Positions 32,354 to 34,786 of a stretch of 34,786 bases of DNA are shown piece after piece. The number at the start of each line of letters is the position of its first letter. Position 1 is the stretch's first letter. Both the position numbers and the translations under genes were made by a program. The DNA is from Desulfovibrio sp. (lineage in GTDB: Bacteria > Desulfobacterota > Desulfovibrionia > Desulfovibrionales > Desulfovibrionaceae): NCBI GenBank assembly GCA_024692205.1, contig JAILMX010000223.1:1-34786 (forward strand). The letters are read 5' to 3'. The notes under the pieces are model-generated. The model saw only the letters and a list, made by a program, of their open reading frames with translations. It was not told the origin of the DNA and did no database searches.

Positions 32354-33484
32354 ATGTACGAAAAGAGTCTGCGAAGCCAGATAGCTGCGCTTGAAGCGTA
32401 CGCCCCTGGCCTTTCCATTGAAGAAATCCAGCAGAAATACGGTCTCTCGCAGGTCATCAAGATGGCCAGCAACGAGAACCCGCTCGGCACGTCACCCATG
32501 GCCGCCGAAGCCATACGACGCCATGCCGCCGAGGCCTTCCGCTACCCGCGCGGAGGCAACCCGAGACTCGTCAGGGCCCTTGCAGACTCCCTCGGCTCCG
32601 ATTCCTCGAGCATCGTCGTCGGCAATGGTTCCGACGAGATCATCGACATGCTCATCCGCATGCTCGCCGAGCCCGGCCGCCACAACGTGACCTGTTTCTC
32701 GCCATGCTTCAGCCTGTACCCCATTCAGGCGGGTATTTCGGGGGTAATGGTACGCCGTGTGCCGCTTAATGATGATTTCTCCTTTGATTTCGCAGCGCTG
32801 CTCGCCATGACGGATGCAGACACGCGCCTTGTCTTCACCACAATGCCCGACAATCCCTCGGGCTTCTGCCCGAAGGCCGAGGACGTGCTCGGTTTCGCGA
32901 GCGCCCTTGCCCAGCGTGCGCCGCAGTGTCTGCTCGTCATAGACGAGGCTTACATAGACTTCGCCGATGATGAAAAAAGTGCCTCGCTGTGGACTTCCGG
33001 ACGGCTGCCGTCCAACGCCGCCGTATTGCGCACCTTCTCCAAAAGCTACGGCCTTGCCGGGCTACGTCTCGGTTTCGGCATTCTGCCCCAGGAAATAGCC
33101 GACGCCTACTGGCGCGCGCGTCTGCCCTTCTCTGTCAATATCTTGGCAGAAGAAGCGGCCCTCGCCGCCTTGCGGGACACCTGCTTCCGCGAGGCAACCT
33201 TCCAAACCGTGCGCGAAGGCCGCTCTCTGCTCACGAAAGAATTACGAGATCTGGGGTGCACAGTGTGGCCGAGTCAGGCGAATTTTCTCCTGTTCAAGCT
33301 GCCCGAAGGCGCCATCGGCGCGGCCGACTGCTTCGAGGCCCTTCTGCGCCGGGGCATCATTATACGCAGGCTCAAGGGCTACGGGCTGCCTGATCATCTG
33401 CGTGTCAGTATCGGCAACAGACAGGAAAACGCCGCCTTTCTCGCAGCCATGCGCGAAATCCTCACAGAAGGAGGACGCTCATGA
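32354..33484 (+). CDS. hisC: Histidinol-phosphate aminotransferase
   Basis: 376 residues from ATG 32354, which has GAGG at 32345-32348; an earlier in-frame start at 32291 would run through the uspA terminator. It is a PLP aminotransferase of fold type I converting imidazole acetol phosphate to histidinol phosphate. Visible: KMASNENPLGTSP (substrate/N-terminal motif), GNGSDEIIDMLIR, the NPSG stretch of PDNPSGF, DEAYIDF (PLP Asp and Tyr), and the PLP lysine K230 in RTFSKSYGLAGLRLGFG. Such enzymes often also act on aromatic amino acids. Its stop overlaps the cmk start (ATGA), so the two are translated together. No other his genes are nearby. Confidence 0.93.
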   Translation: MYEKSLRSQIAALEAYAPGLSIEEIQQKYGLSQVIKMASNENPLGTSPMAAEAIRRHAAEAFRYPRGGNPRLVRALADSLGSDSSSIVVGNGSDEIIDMLIRMLAEPGRHNVTCFSPCFSLYPIQAGISGVMVRRVPLNDDFSFDFAALLAMTDADTRLVFTTMPDNPSGFCPKAEDVLGFASALAQRAPQCLLVIDEAYIDFADDEKSASLWTSGRLPSNAAVLRTFSKSYGLAGLRLGFGILPQEIADAYWRARLPFSVNILAEEAALAALRDTCFREATFQTVREGRSLLTKELRDLGCTVWPSQANFLLFKLPEGAIGAADCFEALLRRGIIIRRLKGYGLPDHLRVSIGNRQENAAFLAAMREILTEGGRS

Positions 33485-34176
33485 GCGCGAAACTTTCCGT
33501 CGTCACCCTCGACGGCCCGGCCGGTGTTGGCAAGACGACCCTAGCAAGGCGCCTGGCTGAGAACCTCGGCCTGTGCTACCTCGACACGGGGGCCATGTTC
33601 CGCTCCCTTGCCATCCGGCTCGGCCCCGATGCCGAGGAGCTTTCCGAAGGAGCGCTACGCGACCGCTGCAACCGCTGGACCTTTACCATGCAGGGCACCG
33701 GCATGAAGACCCGTCTATTCTGCAATGACGAACGGATCGGTAACGAGATCCGCACAGAGACCGTGGGTATGCTTGCCTCGAAAATTGCACGGCTGTCGGT
33801 CGTTCGCGAAGTGCTTTCCGCTGCACAGCGCTCCATGGGAGAACGCTTCGCCCTCGTAGCTGAAGGGCGCGACATGGGCACGGTTGTCTTTCCCGACGCA
33901 CGCTACAAGTTTTTCCTCGACGCCTCGGCCGAAGTGCGCGCATTGCGACGCATGCGTGACGAGGCAAATCAGGAGAAGCATATCGAACTTGCCGACCTGA
34001 CGGAACAGATACGCCGCCGGGACGCCATGGACCGCAATCGCGCTATAGCCCCGTTGCGCCCTGCCGAAGATGCCCTCATCATCGACACCTCCGAGATGGA
34101 CATAAACGAAGTGCTTGGCACCATGCTGCGCCACATCTCCATAAACGGCGGCATGGGGGACATTCAGGCCTCATAG
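33481..34176 (+). CDS. cmk: Cytidylate kinase
   Basis: 231 residues, near the usual 220-230. It phosphorylates CMP and dCMP. The P-loop GPAGVGKTT is near the N terminus (about 12-20), then LGLCYLDTGAMFRS, the NMP-binding stretch, EGRDMGTVVFPDARYKFFLDA (usually GRDIGTVVFP) and RRRDAMDRNRAIAPLRPAEDALIIDTSEM, which is highly conserved. It overlaps hisC by 4 bases and is followed by a terminator at 34210-34232, closing a two-gene operon. Confidence 0.96.
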   Translation: MSAKLSVVTLDGPAGVGKTTLARRLAENLGLCYLDTGAMFRSLAIRLGPDAEELSEGALRDRCNRWTFTMQGTGMKTRLFCNDERIGNEIRTETVGMLASKIARLSVVREVLSAAQRSMGERFALVAEGRDMGTVVFPDARYKFFLDASAEVRALRRMRDEANQEKHIELADLTEQIRRRDAMDRNRAIAPLRPAEDALIIDTSEMDINEVLGTMLRHISINGGMGDIQAS

Positions 34177-34209
34177 GATCAACGCCTGCCCCTCGCCCTC
34201 TGCAAAACC

Positions 34210-34232
34210 GCCGGCCTTCTGCCGGCTTTTTT
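34210..34232 (+). terminator. Rho-independent terminator after cmk
   Basis: GCCGGC at 34210-34215 and at 34221-34226 pair around a 5-base loop, followed by TTTTTT (34227-34232). It lies 33 bases after the cmk stop. Confidence 0.85.
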
Positions 34233-34329
34233 CCGCCACCCACCAATCGGCAATATCTGCCGCCCCCCCGAATACAAACGACAAAATTTTGGCGTTCAGG
34301 CAAAAAATACTCTTATTGGTGAATTTCTA

Positions 34330-34346
34330 AATTTTTTCTAAAAATT
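34330..34346. repeat. AT-rich inverted repeat upstream of the sigma-54 promoter
   Basis: AATTTTT (34330-34336) and AAAAATT (34340-34346) form a perfect dyad around TCT, within a very AT-rich stretch (about 34300-34378). It lies 31 bases before the -24 element, where bending proteins such as IHF often act at sigma-54 promoters. No activator site was recognised. Confidence 0.4.
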
Positions 34347-34377
34347 AACCATTTGAAATCACATTGTTTTTCATATT

Positions 34378-34393
34378 TGGCACACACCATGCA
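34378..34393 (+). promoter_or_regulatory. Sigma-54 (-24/-12) promoter upstream of the TPR gene
   Basis: TGGCACACACCATGCA fits the sigma-54 consensus TGGCACRNNNNTTGCW at every defined position except one (A for the first T of TTGC). The GG and GC pairs have the correct spacing. A start near 34405 gives a leader of about 53 bases to the ATG at 34458. Transcription would need an enhancer-binding activator. Confidence 0.7.
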
Positions 34394-34457
34394 ATGGGAT
34401 GAACAACAACAATCATGCACCGAGGCTGGTATGCCGAACGGTCATGGGGAGGAAAAC

Positions 34458-34786
34458 ATGGATAATCAGATGGATTACGAGATCAACAAGGAACTGGGCG
34501 AATGCTACCTTTTCATGGGCGATTTTGACAAAGCCGAGGATTACTATCGCAAGGCCGCGGAAAGCAACTCGACTGTCGCTGCCCCCTACATGGGTCTGGC
34601 CACGGTGGCCGTGCAACGTTCGGAGCTGGACAAAGCTCTAGTGCTCTACCAGAAGGCCGCCGCTGTTGAAGCATCCGACAAGGCTTATTGCGGTATCGGT
34701 CTGGTGTACATGGAACAGGGTTCTCATGAGGATGCGTTCCACTGGTTCGCGAAGTCTCTGGATTTCGCCGCCGACAACATAGTGGC
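34458..34786 (+). CDS. Tetratricopeptide repeat protein, 5' part (3' end outside window)
   Basis: The frame opens at ATG 34458 with GAGGA at 34449-34453 and stays open to the window edge, 109 codons. The protein reads as successive TPR units: ELGECYLFMGDFDKAEDYYR, then APYMGLATVAVQRSELDKAL with YQKAAAVE, then AYCGIGLVYMEQGSHEDAFH with WFAKSLDF, each with the G/A/Y pattern of a 34-residue repeat. There is no signal peptide. TPR proteins are scaffolds, so no function can be assigned. The sigma-54 promoter 64 bases upstream implies regulated expression, for instance with nitrogen, flagellar or stress signals. Confidence 0.88.
   Translation, partial: MDNQMDYEINKELGECYLFMGDFDKAEDYYRKAAESNSTVAAPYMGLATVAVQRSELDKALVLYQKAAAVEASDKAYCGIGLVYMEQGSHEDAFHWFAKSLDFAADNIV

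Noticed and set aside
34399..34641. 80-codon frame near the right edge
   Set aside because: It is a shifted frame over the real TPR gene, which starts at 34458 with a good ribosome binding site and runs off the window.
1..34786. Mobile elements, CRISPR arrays, tRNA or rRNA genes
   Set aside because: No transposase, integrase, spaced short repeats, or cloverleaf or rRNA sequence was recognised by eye; a tRNA scan was not possible here.

Overview
The window looks like a chromosomal stretch from a sulfate-reducing bacterium of the Desulfovibrionales (Desulfobacterota). The grounds are the rho / precorrin-2 dehydrogenase / HemX-like / hemA tetrapyrrole cluster, FlgO-type proteins in a motile organism (cheA), and a hydrogenase-4-like complex. 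This placement is inference from gene content and protein style; no search was run. Base composition is very uneven: single 60-base lines range from about 20% GC (near 4.4 kb) to about 70% GC (near 24.8 kb).

Left part, 1-7.3 kb, plus strand: the 3' end of cheA, a terminator, an AI-2E/PerM-family membrane protein, rho behind a C-rich, G-poor leader, then a tight tetrapyrrole block (precorrin-2 dehydrogenase, HemX/CcsA-like membrane protein, hemA) running into tilS. Next, 7.3-14.6 kb, minus strand: one compact operon ispG-proS-xseA-xseB-ispA-dxs, which mixes three isoprenoid genes with exonuclease VII and prolyl-tRNA synthetase. It meets tilS tail to tail with a shared TTATAA. Then, 14.7-22.3 kb, plus strand: two FlgO-domain envelope proteins flanking a small secreted protein, then ychF, phoH, a PgpH-type 7TM-HD phosphodiesterase, ybeY and an EamA transporter.

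The most interesting part is the continuous, GC-rich operon at 22.4-30.9 kb. It encodes four hydrogenase-4-like membrane subunits (HyfB, HyfC, HyfE, HyfF), a HyfG-like large subunit, and one polypeptide that joins a two-cluster ferredoxin domain to a HyfI/NuoB-like small subunit. The large subunit lacks both CxxC pairs that bind the NiFe centre, so the complex is better described as an energy-converting hydrogenase-related (Ehr) complex than a hydrogenase. The ion-translocation residues of the membrane subunits are retained. The same operon ends with a UbiX-family flavin prenyltransferase and an LpdD-like protein, both associated with prenylated-FMN (UbiD-type) decarboxylases, yet no ubiD is present here. 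A membrane ion pump of unknown redox partner joined to prenyl-flavin genes is the best candidate in this window for an undescribed system.

Right end, 30.9-34.8 kb: a 24-bp perfect hairpin acts as a likely bidirectional terminator between lpdD and an unknown minus-strand gene. Then come uspA with a clear sigma-70-type promoter and terminator, hisC-cmk (overlapping), a terminator, and a TPR protein cut by the window edge that sits behind a near-consensus sigma-54 promoter. No tRNA, rRNA, CRISPR array, transposase or prophage gene was seen.
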